64,000 nucleotides of DNA from Bacteroidota bacterium. GTDB taxonomy: Bacteria > Bacteroidota > Bacteroidia > Chitinophagales > Chitinophagaceae. The stretch spans positions 1 to 64,000 of the forward strand of contig JACPEA010000012.1 in NCBI GenBank assembly GCA_016183765.1, read 5' to 3'. Each line of letters begins with the position of its first letter. Position 1 is the stretch's first letter. Shown piece after piece: positions 43,431 through 52,352 of the stretch. The notes under the pieces are model-generated. The model saw nothing but the letters and a program-made list of their open reading frames with translations. It made no database searches and was not told where the DNA came from. A program made the position numbers and the translations under genes.

Positions 43431-44353
43431 CGCAATTCCTGTTTATAACGTGAAGCATTGATCACATCGATCTGGGAGAGAATATCGGCTGCTTTGTTCT
43501 TCTGTTCACCTGTTCCCTTTTTGAAAACGCCGATCAGTTCCTGCGCTTTTCCCTGTAAAAAGAACTGGAGGAACATGGTATTGGCATTCTCTTTATTGAA
43601 TGCCTGCAACCGGATCAGGGTTTCCAGCAAGTTCTTACGGGCTTCTGCTTCTGTTCCGGACATATTATCCATTCCTTTCCGGTAATATGCGTAGACCACA
43701 TCATGGATGATATTGTACCGGGTATTGATCAGGTTCTCATTGAGCCAATAACGGTTACGCTGCCCGTCGAACATCCGCCAGCCAGTTACGTTCCTGCCTT
43801 CGGGTGCATTGTTCACTATGTTCTGGGCTTTCCGGTAGAATGTTTCTCCGCCCTTGGGTGAGAACGAGTCATAATCCAGCCCAATGATCATATACGCATA
43901 ATACGCCAGGATGGCCGGCAGGTTAGCCGCCGCCGCATCCGTTCCCTGTACCCGGTTTTCATTGAACTCTACCGGTTGAAATTCCTGGTACTTGAAAGTC
44001 ACATCCGCATCAATGAAATTCACGAGCGCGGCCTTGTAGGAACTGTTATACACAGGTCGCGCGGCCTGTATGGTCAATGTGGCTTTGTACACGTTGGTCT
44101 CCACAATACTTTCTATGTTCAGCAGGAAACTGCACTCGATCTTTTCGTTTGCCTGAAAAACATCATTGGTCCATTTCCGGTTGTTCAGCAGGTTGTTCAG
44201 CTGTGTCTGCAGCGTGGTAAATATCTTCTTATCGACCGTAGAATTCACCCTTGATGCCACCACGCTCACCCTTGCCTGCAGTTCCTGCGAAACAGCCGGA
44301 ACTGCCATCAGGCAGCAAAGGATCATACTATAAACAACTTTTCTATTCAGCAT
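43427..44353 (-). CDS. PorD-like (DUF4835) protein linked to type IX secretion
   Basis: The ATG at 44353 gives 308 residues with a signal peptide (MILCCLMAVPAVSQ). The body, SVVASRVNSTVDKKIFTTLQTQLNNLLNNRKWTND and later IIGLDYDSFSPKGGETFYRKAQNIV, fits DUF4835, which I recall being named PorD family in type IX secretion annotation. Its exact role is unsettled. It overlaps coaBC upstream by 11 bases and DUF4296 downstream by four bases, so all three are cotranscribed. Confidence 0.85.
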   Translation of the reverse strand: MLNRKVVYSMILCCLMAVPAVSQELQARVSVVASRVNSTVDKKIFTTLQTQLNNLLNNRKWTNDVFQANEKIECSFLLNIESIVETNVYKATLTIQAARPVYNSSYKAALVNFIDADVTFKYQEFQPVEFNENRVQGTDAAAANLPAILAYYAYMIIGLDYDSFSPKGGETFYRKAQNIVNNAPEGRNVTGWRMFDGQRNRYWLNENLINTRYNIIHDVVYAYYRKGMDNMSGTEAEARKNLLETLIRLQAFNKENANTMFLQFFLQGKAQELIGVFKKGTGEQKNKAADILSQIDVINASRYKQELR

Positions 44354-45542
44354 GTAAACGGGATACGATGAATGAAACAATATCTTTTGCAATCTCTTTT
44401 TTACTCTTCAGCTCAGTAACCATTTCGGATCCGTCCTTGCTGAGCAAGGTAACTTTATTCGTATCAACGCCAAAACCAGCCGCTTCGTCACGCAGTGAAT
44501 TCAGTACGATACAATCTGCCTGTTTACTTTCCAGTTTTTTGCGCGCGTTCTCTTTTTCGTTCTGTGTTTCCAGGGCAAAACCCACTACATACTGGCCTTG
44601 TTTTTTATGGGTACCCACATACCGCAGGATATCTTTGGTGGGTACCAGCACCAGCGCCAGGTTACCCGGTTGTTTTTTGATCTTTTCATCGGCTGTTTTC
44701 TCCGGACTGTAATCGGCAACGGCTGCCGACATCACAGCGATGTCCACACCCGGAAATATTGCCACACTGGCGTCGAACATCTCTGCTGCAGATCGCACTT
44801 TGTTCACGCGGATACCAGTAAAGGCAGTGGTTTGCTGTGTAGGTCCGGTGATCAGCTGTACATCGGCGCCGCGCAGGTACAGTTCTTCCGCCAGGGCAAA
44901 ACCCATTTTACCGGAAGAATGGTTTCCGATAAAACGTACGGGATCAATGGCTTCATAGGTGGGCCCGGCCGTGACCATAGCTTTTTTACCCGCCAGCTCC
45001 TTTGTCCTGAAAAAATGCTCCACCAGGAATGAGGCGATGGCTTCGGGTTCTGCCATTCTACCCTCACCGAACAGGCCACTGGCCAGTTCTCCGCTGTTCA
45101 CCGGGATGATCTGGTTACCGAATTCTCTCAGCAAACCGAGGTTTTTCTGTGTGGCAGGGTGCTGCCACATATCTTCATCCATGGCCGGCGCTATGACCAC
45201 CGGACAGGTGGCTGAAAGGTATACGGCCAGTAACAGGTTATCGCATAACCCGTTCGCCATTTTAGCGAGTGTATTACAACTTAGCGGCGCAATCACGAAC
45301 ACATCTGCCCAACGGCCAAGCATTACATGATTGGACCATTCACTACCCTCTGCCAGTTCAGTAATGACGGCATTTTTGGAAAGTGTTGCCAATACCAATG
45401 GAGAAACAAATTCCCTGGCGGCAGGGGTCATCACCACTTTTACTTCGGCTCCCTGTTTTACCAACTGCCGAACCAGCAGGATGGACTTATAGGCAGCAAT
45501 GCTGCCTGTAATGCCAATGAGTATTTTTTTATTCTGAAGCAT
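44343..45542 (-). CDS. coaBC: bifunctional phosphopantothenoylcysteine decarboxylase / phosphopantothenate synthase
   Basis: This enzyme makes 4'-phosphopantetheine from phosphopantothenate and cysteine in CoA synthesis. The ATG at 45542 gives 399 residues; the longer ORF runs into a word array. The CoaC half (1-185) has ILIGITGSIAAYK, the active-site His region and PAMDEDMW. The CoaB half has VTAGPTYEAIDPVRFIGNHSSGKMG and AVADYSPE. At the CoaC substrate clamp, where E. coli has ACGxxGxGRM, this protein has ASGLFGEGRM, so the Cys is Ser. Confidence 0.94.
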   Translation of the reverse strand: MLQNKKILIGITGSIAAYKSILLVRQLVKQGAEVKVVMTPAAREFVSPLVLATLSKNAVITELAEGSEWSNHVMLGRWADVFVIAPLSCNTLAKMANGLCDNLLLAVYLSATCPVVIAPAMDEDMWQHPATQKNLGLLREFGNQIIPVNSGELASGLFGEGRMAEPEAIASFLVEHFFRTKELAGKKAMVTAGPTYEAIDPVRFIGNHSSGKMGFALAEELYLRGADVQLITGPTQQTTAFTGIRVNKVRSAAEMFDASVAIFPGVDIAVMSAAVADYSPEKTADEKIKKQPGNLALVLVPTKDILRYVGTHKKQGQYVVGFALETQNEKENARKKLESKQADCIVLNSLRDEAAGFGVDTNKVTLLSKDGSEMVTELKSKKEIAKDIVSFIVSRLHAE

Positions 45543-45732
45543 GTTTTTTTTGTGAATGGGCAATGGGCAATGGTGAATTGTCAATGGTGAATAGGCAATA
45601 GGCAGTCGGCAATGAAAACGGGTGTAAATATAAGAATTCTCTGGGGGGAGCGGTAAGTGGTCAGTAGTGTGTAATTTATTGACCATTCACCATTCCCTAC
45701 TGACCACTCACCACTCCCTACTGCTCATTGCC
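45543..45732. repeat. word array between rpoZ and coaBC
   Basis: GTGAATGGGCAATGGGCAAT and GTCAATGGTGAATAGGCAAT on the left face CATTCACCATTCCCTACTGA and CCACTCACCACTCCCTACTG on the right. It lies between the rpoZ terminator and the coaBC start and keeps frames open, producing a false N-terminal extension of coaBC. Confidence 0.75.
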
Positions 45733-45750
45733 CGCCACAATCTCCCTCAA

Positions 45751-45786
45751 AATAACAAAAAACGACAGTTCATCACTGTCGTTTTC
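45751..45786 (-). terminator. terminator of the bamD-rpoZ unit
   Basis: AAAACGACAG/CTGTCGTTTT pairs around a seven-base loop. On the minus strand it is followed by TTGTTATTTT. It lies 24 bases after the rpoZ stop. Confidence 0.75.
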
Positions 45787-45809
45787 GTATCATTTATCAA
45801 ATAGTTGGC

Positions 45810-46133
45810 TTATCTGAACAGGTCGTTCTCGTCGTTGCGCCTGTGGTATACTTTTCCTTCCATGAATTCCTGGGTAGCCAGGATGGCCGGGTTAGGCATT
45901 TTTTCGTAGGCCCTTGAGATCTCGATCTGCTCTTTGTTCTCATGAATTTCCTCCAGGCTGTCTGTATGGCTGGCAAATTCTTCGAGTTTATTGTGCAGTT
46001 CTTCCCGCAGGGATATGTTGATCTGATTGGCCCTTCTGGCAATAATAGCGATCGACTCGTACAGGTTGCCCGTTTTACCCTTGATATCGATCAGGCTTTT
46101 GGTTTCAACCACACTGGCGGTGTTAGCGCTCAT
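45810..46133 (-). CDS. rpoZ: DNA-directed RNA polymerase omega subunit
   Basis: Omega helps assemble RNA polymerase by binding beta-prime. The 107-residue protein (start at 46133; an ATG seven codons earlier is also possible) has the core NLYESIAIIARRANQINISLREEL and an acidic middle. It then has the Bacteroidota-type tail EKMPNPAILATQEFMEGKVYHR. Its start lies inside the end of bamD, so it is cotranscribed and probably translationally coupled. A terminator follows. Confidence 0.9.
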   Translation of the reverse strand: MSANTASVVETKSLIDIKGKTGNLYESIAIIARRANQINISLREELHNKLEEFASHTDSLEEIHENKEQIEISRAYEKMPNPAILATQEFMEGKVYHRRNDENDLFR

Positions 46134-46950
46134 TTGCCTTCTTAGCTTGCTCATTTTTCAGATTTTTTAAAATGTTATTGGTTTGTGTTTTGTATTTGCC
46201 AACTTCCTCCACGTATTTGCTGTCTGCAAAACGCTCGGAAAAGTCGTTACATTCCGAGATCACTTTCTCGTAACGCTCTTTCTGCTTTTCTTCGTAACTC
46301 ATTTCTGCATACTTGACGTATGACTTGATCACGAGTAACTTATATTCGTCCCCTTTTTTTGAATCGGGGAAATTATCAGACACATTCCCGAAAGCTATGG
46401 CGGCCGCTTTGTAAAAGCCCAGGTTGTAATACAGTTCTGCTCCTTTGAATTCTTTCAGTTCCAGTTTCTCACGGCATTTATCAATGATCTCACTGGCATC
46501 CTTCGCCCTTTCGGAGTTGGGATGCGTGTTAAGGAATGCCTGCATCAACTGCATGGTTTTGTTGGTATTGGTCTGGTCCAGTTCCACTTTGGGTGATTGC
46601 TTGTAATAGCAATAGGCCCGCATATAATCACATTCCTCCCCCCTGGTGCTGGTGGGGAAGTTCTCTACAAAACTTTTGAAGAGGTTCTCTGCATTCATAT
46701 AATCTTTCTGGTAGTAGTAGGAGTACGCGAACTTGTAATACATATCCTCGTAGCGCGTAGACCCTTTTACATAGGGAAAGATATCTTCAAAGAGCTGCTG
46801 GGCGTAACCGTAGTTCTTGTTTGCATAGTATTGCTCGGCCATTTTATATTTGTACTCATAATCCTTGCTCTTCATGATCTTTCCAAATTTATTGGAGCAG
46901 GAAGAGGTGAGCAGTACTATCGATAACAATAACAGAACGATCCTATTCAT
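46123..46950 (-). CDS. bamD: outer membrane protein assembly factor BamD
   Basis: BamD is the essential lipoprotein partner of BamA in outer-membrane barrel insertion. The 275-residue protein has a lipobox (LLTSSC), followed by tetratricopeptide-like repeats: YKYKMAEQYYANKNYGYAQQ, YEDMYYKFAYSYYYQKDYMNA and AELYYNLGFYKAAAIAF. The spacing NFPTSTRGEE, THPNSERAKD and NFPDSKKGDE is typical of BamD. A TAATTTTG box lies 10 bases upstream. rpoZ overlaps its end. Confidence 0.92.
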   Translation of the reverse strand: MNRIVLLLLSIVLLTSSCSNKFGKIMKSKDYEYKYKMAEQYYANKNYGYAQQLFEDIFPYVKGSTRYEDMYYKFAYSYYYQKDYMNAENLFKSFVENFPTSTRGEECDYMRAYCYYKQSPKVELDQTNTNKTMQLMQAFLNTHPNSERAKDASEIIDKCREKLELKEFKGAELYYNLGFYKAAAIAFGNVSDNFPDSKKGDEYKLLVIKSYVKYAEMSYEEKQKERYEKVISECNDFSERFADSKYVEEVGKYKTQTNNILKNLKNEQAKKANER

Positions 46951-46960
46951 AACAAGTTGG

Positions 46961-46968
46961 CAAAATTA
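46961..46968 (-). promoter_or_regulatory. -7 box TAATTTTG of the bamD-rpoZ unit
   Basis: TAATTTTG fits TAnnTTTG and ends 10 bases before the bamD ATG, so the leader would be only a few bases. Confidence 0.5.
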
Positions 46969-47039
46969 GTTAATTACGGGCAATTTATAAAGTCCGATTG
47001 TGGTTTGGGCCGTTATTTCGTTAAGAATTACCCAAAAAG

Positions 47040-47103
47040 GCAGCTTTGAGCCACGAGCGGCGAGCTAACACCTGCTCATGGCTCGTGGCTCATAGCTCGC
47101 AGC
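47040..47103. repeat. word array 3' of rpsA
   Basis: GAGCCACGAG is complementary to CTCGTGGCTC, with GGCGAGCTAAC and CATAGCTCGCAG between and beside. It lies just past the rpsA hairpin. It shares CTCATAGCTCGCAG with the trpS array. Confidence 0.7.
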
Positions 47104-47118
47104 CCTTACCCTCCCAAC

Positions 47119-47150
47119 ACGAAGGGCTGCCCAAACAGGCAGCCCTTCGT
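47119..47150. terminator. strong hairpin after rpsA
   Basis: ACGAAGGGCTGCC and GGCAGCCCTTCGT pair perfectly over 13 bp around CAAACA. The T-rich tail is on the plus strand (TTATTTT). On the rpsA (minus) strand no T-run follows, so termination there may be less efficient. Confidence 0.65.
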
Positions 47151-47170
47151 TATTTTAGAACAGAAGAAGA

Positions 47171-49072
47171 CTATTTAGCGTCGCCCTCTCCTTCCTGTAA
47201 TTTGGCTTTGATCTCGGCCAGTGCACCCAGGTCGCCCAGGGTTGCTTTTTCTACCTTGGCCTGGATGTTTTTCACCGCTTTTTTGGTGTTATCCGCTTCA
47301 GCTTTGGCTTCTTTTTTCTCTGCCGCTACCACATCTGCCACATGCTGTTCCCAGATACGTGCATGGCTCAGAACGATACGTTTTTCGTTACGATCGAACT
47401 CGATCACCATGAACTGTGCTGTTTCGTCGGCCTGTACCTGTTTGCCATCTTCCTTGTTCAGGTGACGGTTAGGGGCAAAACCTTCGAGACCATACTGTAA
47501 CTGAACCAGGGCGCCCTTGTCATCCTTACGGGTAACAGTGCCTTCGTGGATGGTACCTACAGCAAAGGTATCTTCCAGGGCATTCCAGGGATCTTCTTCC
47601 AGCTGTTTGTGGCCCAACTGCAGTTTGCGGTTCTCCTTATCAATGCTTAAGATGATGATATCGATCTGCTCGCCAACTTTTGTATAGTCGGTCGGGTGAT
47701 TGAAACGCTTTAACCAGCTCAGGTCGCTGATATGGATCATACCGCCGATACCTGCTTCCAGCTCAACAAATACACCGTAAGGAGTGATGTTTTTCACCAG
47801 TCCTTTGTGTTTGCTGCCTTCTGGGAATTTGGTTTCGATGGTGTTCCAGGGATCCTGGCTCATCTGTTTGATGCTCAGGCTCATCTTGCGGGAATCTTTA
47901 TCCAGGGTAACCACTTTTGCTTCGTACTCATCACCCAGTTTGAAGAATTCCTTCGCGTTGATCGGCGTATTGGCCCATGTGATCTCTGATACGTGTACCA
48001 GACCTTCCACACCAGGCTGAATTTCCAGGAACGCACCGTAATCTTCAATATTCACCACTTTACCTTTCACTACTGAACCTTCGGCCAGGCCTTCAGGCAG
48101 CACATCCCATGGATGCGGCGTCAGTTGTTTCAGACCCAGGCTGATACGTTTTTTGTCGTCGTCGAAATCCAGTACCACCACCTGTAATTTCTGGTCCATC
48201 TTCACCACTTCGCTTGGGTGAGAGATACGGCCCCATGAAATATCGGTGATGTACAGCAGACCATCCAGGCCACCGAGGTCCATGAAAGCACCGAAATCTG
48301 TGATGTTCTTCACCACACCTTCCAGTACCTGTCCTTTTTCGAGTTTGCTCATGATCTCTGCACGCTGTGCTTCGATATCGCTTTCGATCAGGGCTTTGTG
48401 TGATACTACGGCATTCTTGATGGTTTCGTTGATCTTAACCACTTTGAATTCCATGGTCTTGCCTACAAACTGATCGTAATCAGTTACTGGCTTCACATCG
48501 ATCTGAGAACCTGGTAAGAAGGTTTCCATTCCAAACACGTCTACGATCAATCCACCCTTGGTTTTGCTGGTAACGGTTCCGGTGATCACTTCTCCGGTCT
48601 TATGTACTTCCACAATTCTTTCCCATGCGCGGAAAATGCGGGCTGATTTGCGGCTCAGGTGCAGGTTACCGGAACGGTCTTCTTTCTCCACTACCATCAC
48701 TTCCACTTCATCTCCTATCTTCAGTCCTGGCACATCACGGAATTCGTTCAGGGAAACGAGGCCATCACTTTTAAAACCGATGTTTACAACCACATCTGTT
48801 TTGGTCAAAGCAACTACCCCACCTCTTACGATCTCGCCATCATTGATCTGTACAAAAGTGTCATCATACACTTTGTCGTACTTCATTCTTTCTGTTTCAG
48901 CATAGTGACTCACATTACGCTTGTCAATGCTCCAGTCAAAATCATCATGAGCGGTTTCAATTACCGGCTCTGCCACAGGTGCATTTGTTGTCGCAGTAGT
49001 AACTTCTACAGCTTCTGAAGCTGCAGCGTTCTCCTGTGCATCTGCGTTTAGTTGTTTGTTAATAAGATTCAT
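47171..49072 (-). CDS. rpsA: 30S ribosomal protein S1
   Basis: S1 recruits mRNA to the ribosome, which matters where Shine-Dalgarno sites are rare. The ATG at 49072 gives 633 residues. An acidic N-terminal part (about 1-60) precedes six S1 domains with cores such as VVNIGFKSDGLVSL, VVKNITDFGAFMDLGGLDG, VVNIEDYGAFLEIQPGVEG and VKNITPYGVFVELEAGIGG. A Lys/Ala/Glu-rich tail closes the protein. A TACCTTTG box lies 30 bases before the ATG, and the short leader has a CCCGA/TCGGG pair that could form a small hairpin. Confidence 0.95.
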   Translation of the reverse strand: MNLINKQLNADAQENAAASEAVEVTTATTNAPVAEPVIETAHDDFDWSIDKRNVSHYAETERMKYDKVYDDTFVQINDGEIVRGGVVALTKTDVVVNIGFKSDGLVSLNEFRDVPGLKIGDEVEVMVVEKEDRSGNLHLSRKSARIFRAWERIVEVHKTGEVITGTVTSKTKGGLIVDVFGMETFLPGSQIDVKPVTDYDQFVGKTMEFKVVKINETIKNAVVSHKALIESDIEAQRAEIMSKLEKGQVLEGVVKNITDFGAFMDLGGLDGLLYITDISWGRISHPSEVVKMDQKLQVVVLDFDDDKKRISLGLKQLTPHPWDVLPEGLAEGSVVKGKVVNIEDYGAFLEIQPGVEGLVHVSEITWANTPINAKEFFKLGDEYEAKVVTLDKDSRKMSLSIKQMSQDPWNTIETKFPEGSKHKGLVKNITPYGVFVELEAGIGGMIHISDLSWLKRFNHPTDYTKVGEQIDIIILSIDKENRKLQLGHKQLEEDPWNALEDTFAVGTIHEGTVTRKDDKGALVQLQYGLEGFAPNRHLNKEDGKQVQADETAQFMVIEFDRNEKRIVLSHARIWEQHVADVVAAEKKEAKAEADNTKKAVKNIQAKVEKATLGDLGALAEIKAKLQEGEGDAK

Positions 49073-49102
49073 AAAATACCCGATGGTTTTATTTCGGGGG
49101 AG

Positions 49103-49110
49103 CAAAGGTA
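49103..49110 (-). promoter_or_regulatory. -7 box TACCTTTG of rpsA
   Basis: TAnnTTTG match 30 bases before the rpsA ATG. The -33 region would fall inside the word array that follows uxuA. Confidence 0.5.
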
Positions 49111-49112
49111 GG

Positions 49113-49232
49113 GAATATTGAATATTGAATGGTGAACAAGGAATGATGAATGATATAACTTATTGACAATCAATAAAAAATGTTGAAGTATACCCAGTTC
49201 AACATTCAAAATCCCTTGTTCATGATTCAATA
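49113..49232. repeat. inverted word array 3' of uxuA
   Basis: GAATATTGAATGGTGAACAA on the left is nearly complementary to TTGTTCATGATTCAATATTC on the right. The right arm starts two bases after the uxuA stop codon. The array fills the whole gap between uxuA and the rpsA promoter. Confidence 0.75.
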
Positions 49233-49234
49233 TT

Positions 49235-50401
49235 CTACTGGTTTCGCTCGATGCCCAGTTCCAGGCCCCTCAGTTCTGCCAGGCCTCTTAAACGGCCGAT
49301 AGCGGTGTAACCGGGGTAGGCTCCGGATTTTTTCAGGTCGTCCAGCATCTGGTGACCATGATCCGGGCGCATAGGAATGGAGATACCGCGGCGCTTCTGT
49401 ACCTGAACGATCTCCTTCACCACAGCATACATATCCACGTCGCCATCCAGGTGATCGGCTTCATAGAAATTACCCAGGTCATCCCTTCGGGTGCTTCTGA
49501 GGTGGAGGAAATGAATATGATCACCCAGGCGTTTTACCATACCGGGCAGGTCATTATCCGGGCGTACCCCGAAAGAGCCGGTACAGAAACAAAAACCATT
49601 GGCAGGCGAAGCAACAGCAGCGCGCAGGTCATTGGCGTCCGCTTCGGTGCTCATGATACGTGGCAGACCCAGCACAGAATAGGGAGGATCATCCGGATGG
49701 ATGGCCATTTTCAATCCAAGTGATTCTGCTACGGGAACCACTTCGCGCAGGAAATGGAAAAGATGTTCTTTCAGTTTGGCGCGGTCAATGCCTTCGTATT
49801 TCTTCAGCGCATCAAAGATCTGTTCCGGCGTGAACTGCTCGCGACTACCTGGCAATCCCAGCAAAGTATTCTTGCACAGGAGGTCTTTCTCTTCCTGCGA
49901 CATGGAAGCCAGTTTCTGTTTACCTCTTTCGATCTCTTCAGGGGTATAATCTTTTTCTGCGCCGGGTCTTTGTAAAAGGAACAGGTCGAACGCGATGAAA
50001 GCCGCTTTCTCAAAATACAGGGCGCGACTTCTGTCGGGCATTTCGTATGCAATATCTGTCCTTACCCAATCCAGTATGGGCATGAAATTATAGGTGACCA
50101 CTTTCAGACCACAGGCGGCTACATTGTGCAGGCTGGTCTTATATTTTTCGATCCACTCCTGGAAGTTGCCGTACTGCCTCTTGATATCTTCATGCACGGG
50201 CAGGCTTTCAATCACGGTCCAGGTCATACCCGCAGCTTCGATCAATGCCTTTCGTTCGTTGATGGCTTCCACCGTCCAGATCTCTCCTACCGGGATCTGG
50301 TGCAAAGCGCTGACCACACCGGTACATCCGGCCTGTCGTATATCCCAAAGATCAACCGGGTCTTCCGGTCCGTACCATCGCATAGTGTGTTCCATTGCCA
50401 T
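49235..50401 (-). CDS. uxuA: D-mannonate dehydratase
   Basis: This enzyme dehydrates D-mannonate to 2-keto-3-deoxygluconate in glucuronate breakdown. The 388-residue protein has the TIM-barrel family marks [26 protein letters not shown] with metal-binding His, [14 protein letters not shown] with Cys and [24 protein letters not shown] holds the terminal metal ligands. It is the last gene of the minus-strand sugar cluster. Its partners uxuB, uxaC and kdgK are not in the window. A TAGGTTTG box lies 16 bases upstream. Confidence 0.95.
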   Translation of the reverse strand: MAMEHTMRWYGPEDPVDLWDIRQAGCTGVVSALHQIPVGEIWTVEAINERKALIEAAGMTWTVIESLPVHEDIKRQYGNFQEWIEKYKTSLHNVAACGLKVVTYNFMPILDWVRTDIAYEMPDRSRALYFEKAAFIAFDLFLLQRPGAEKDYTPEEIERGKQKLASMSQEEKDLLCKNTLLGLPGSREQFTPEQIFDALKKYEGIDRAKLKEHLFHFLREVVPVAESLGLKMAIHPDDPPYSVLGLPRIMSTEADANDLRAAVASPANGFCFCTGSFGVRPDNDLPGMVKRLGDHIHFLHLRSTRRDDLGNFYEADHLDGDVDMYAVVKEIVQVQKRRGISIPMRPDHGHQMLDDLKKSGAYPGYTAIGRLRGLAELRGLELGIERNQ

Positions 50402-50417
50402 AATGCTTGCTTTTTAT

Positions 50418-50425
50418 CAAACCTA
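50418..50425 (-). promoter_or_regulatory. -7 box TAGGTTTG of uxuA
   Basis: TAnnTTTG match 16 bases before the uxuA ATG. It suggests that uxuA has its own promoter inside the sugar cluster. Confidence 0.45.
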
Positions 50426-50489
50426 AAAGTATCCCCACATATTTCATCGATCCCGACAGAAAAAATCTGCGAAATCGATGGCGGGAACG

Positions 50490-50583
50490 TCGTTCGTGAG
50501 TCGTGAATCGTGAATCGTGAGTAGTGAGTAGTCAATGGTGAGTGTTTTACTTCCTACTCACTACTCACTACTCACTACTCACG
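50490..50583. repeat. word array between the sugar symporter gene and uxuA
   Basis: CGTGAGTCGTGAATCGTGAA on the left faces CACTACTCACTACTCACG on the right. It begins a few bases after the symporter stop codon (minus strand). The words are as after gltA and recG. Confidence 0.8.
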
Positions 50584-50589
50584 CTCCCC

Positions 50590-52260
50590 CTACCAGAAAA
50601 TCGTATACAGCGCCGTCAGGATACCGCCTACGATCAAAGTCCCTACTGCAAAAGCAGGGTTGAGCTTAAACATAGATTTATCTATCTCGAGTCCATTGGT
50701 CTTAACACCGCGCTTATTTTCAATAGTACTGATGATCCACATACCAATGATACAGATCACGAATACGAAACCCATCCTGTCGATAAAAGGTATTTCATAG
50801 ATTCCTTCCACTTTTGCGGCGAAGCCCATGGGTTCGAGGAAAGAGAGGTCGGCAAATTTGGGAAGGAACTTGAAGAATATGGAGAACACAAATCCGCCCA
50901 CGGTGGCAAACAATGCTGCATTGGATGTGGTCTTTTTCCAGAAAAAACCCAGGATGAACATGGCGAAGATACCGGGCGATACAAAGCCCGTATATTCCTG
51001 TATGAATTCAAAACCACCTTTTTTACCGATACCCAGGAATGGCGCGATCAGTACGGCAACGATCAATGCTATGATCACTGAGATCTTTCCGATCCAGACC
51101 ATTTTCTTTTCGCTGGCATCTGGATTGATCTTTTTCTTGTAGATATCAAGCGTAAAAATAGTGGCGATACTATTGGCCTTTCCTGCCAGGGAAGCCACCA
51201 CGGCAGCTGTGAGGGCGGCAAATGCCAGTCCTTTCAGTCCCGGACCCAGCAGGTTCAGCATAACGGGATAGGCATTGTCCTGCACCAGTTCCCCGTTCAC
51301 CATCATCTGGTCCTGGAAACCACCTTCGTTATACAATACATATGCAGCAATTCCTGGCAGCACAACGATCACCGGCATCAACAGTTTCAGGAATGCGGCA
51401 AAGAGCAGTCCGCTTCTGGCAGTTTTCAGGTCGGCCCCCAGCGCACGTTGTGTGATGTACTGGTTACAACCCCAATAATTCAGGTTCACGATCCACATGC
51501 CGCCGATCAATACGGTGAGGCCTGGCAGACTGATAAAATTGGGGTTATCTTTTTTCAGGATCATGTGAAAATGATCATCGGCTTTTTCAGTAAGCAGTTT
51601 CAATCCATTCAATACACCCGTTGTGCCGAATTTTTCGGACACCAGTGTCAACGCAAGATAGGTAGTGGCCAGTCCGCCCACGATCAGGAAGAACACCTGG
51701 ATCACATCCGTATAACCAATCACTTTCATACCCCCCAATGTGATGACGATCGCAAACAAGGCGAGGAATATCATACAGAGATACAGAGGCAACCCGGAGA
51801 TGGCATGAATGGCCAATGCACCCAGGTATAAGATCGACGTGAGGTTCACCACTACGTAGAGTAACAACCAAAACACCGCCATGATCATTGCCACGGTACT
51901 GTTGTAACGCTGGTTCAGGAATTGCGGCATGGTGTAGATCTTATTCTTCAGGTATACCGGGATGAAAAAGATGGCTACGATCAGCAGTGTAGCGGCCGCC
52001 ATCCACTCGTAGGTTGAAATGGCGAGTCCCATTTTAAATCCATTGCCACTCATACCGATCATCTGTTCGGCAGAGATATTGGAAGCGATCAGCGATGCCC
52101 CGATGGCCCACCAGGTAAGAGATCCCTCGGCCAGAAAATAATCGTGTGAAGCAGTAGTGCTCGCTTTTTTCTTACGCCGGTAAACCCAGTATCCATAAGA
52201 GGCAACGATGATAAAGTACACTAGAAAAACAATGTAATCTGCAGTCTGCAATGATCTCAT
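50590..52260 (-). CDS. sodium/sugar cotransporter (SSS family, SGLT-like)
   Basis: The 556-residue inner-membrane protein has about 14 hydrophobic segments. It resembles Vibrio SGLT: the opening DYFLAEGSLTWWAIGASLIASNISAEQMIGMSGNG, sugar-site region GGMWIVNLNYWGCNQYITQRAL and the Na+ site AALTAAVVASLAGKANS are in order. It should import a hexose or pentose with Na+. Its place beside galM, xylA and xylB suggests xylose or a related sugar; this is inference. It is separated from uxuA by a word array. Confidence 0.92.
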   Translation of the reverse strand: MRSLQTADYIVFLVYFIIVASYGYWVYRRKKKASTTASHDYFLAEGSLTWWAIGASLIASNISAEQMIGMSGNGFKMGLAISTYEWMAAATLLIVAIFFIPVYLKNKIYTMPQFLNQRYNSTVAMIMAVFWLLLYVVVNLTSILYLGALAIHAISGLPLYLCMIFLALFAIVITLGGMKVIGYTDVIQVFFLIVGGLATTYLALTLVSEKFGTTGVLNGLKLLTEKADDHFHMILKKDNPNFISLPGLTVLIGGMWIVNLNYWGCNQYITQRALGADLKTARSGLLFAAFLKLLMPVIVVLPGIAAYVLYNEGGFQDQMMVNGELVQDNAYPVMLNLLGPGLKGLAFAALTAAVVASLAGKANSIATIFTLDIYKKKINPDASEKKMVWIGKISVIIALIVAVLIAPFLGIGKKGGFEFIQEYTGFVSPGIFAMFILGFFWKKTTSNAALFATVGGFVFSIFFKFLPKFADLSFLEPMGFAAKVEGIYEIPFIDRMGFVFVICIIGMWIISTIENKRGVKTNGLEIDKSMFKLNPAFAVGTLIVGGILTALYTIFW

Positions 52261-52352
52261 AATGACGGTCGTTTATTGTTGGGTCTGTGGGTTTGCATCT
52301 TAATGAAACATAAAAGACGGCTAAACAGTAGGTTCCATTTCATACCCGGCGA

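Noticed and set aside
45543-45686. N-terminal extension of coaBC in the ORF track
   Set aside because: The extension is the word array read in frame; homologues begin at MLQNKKILIGITGS.
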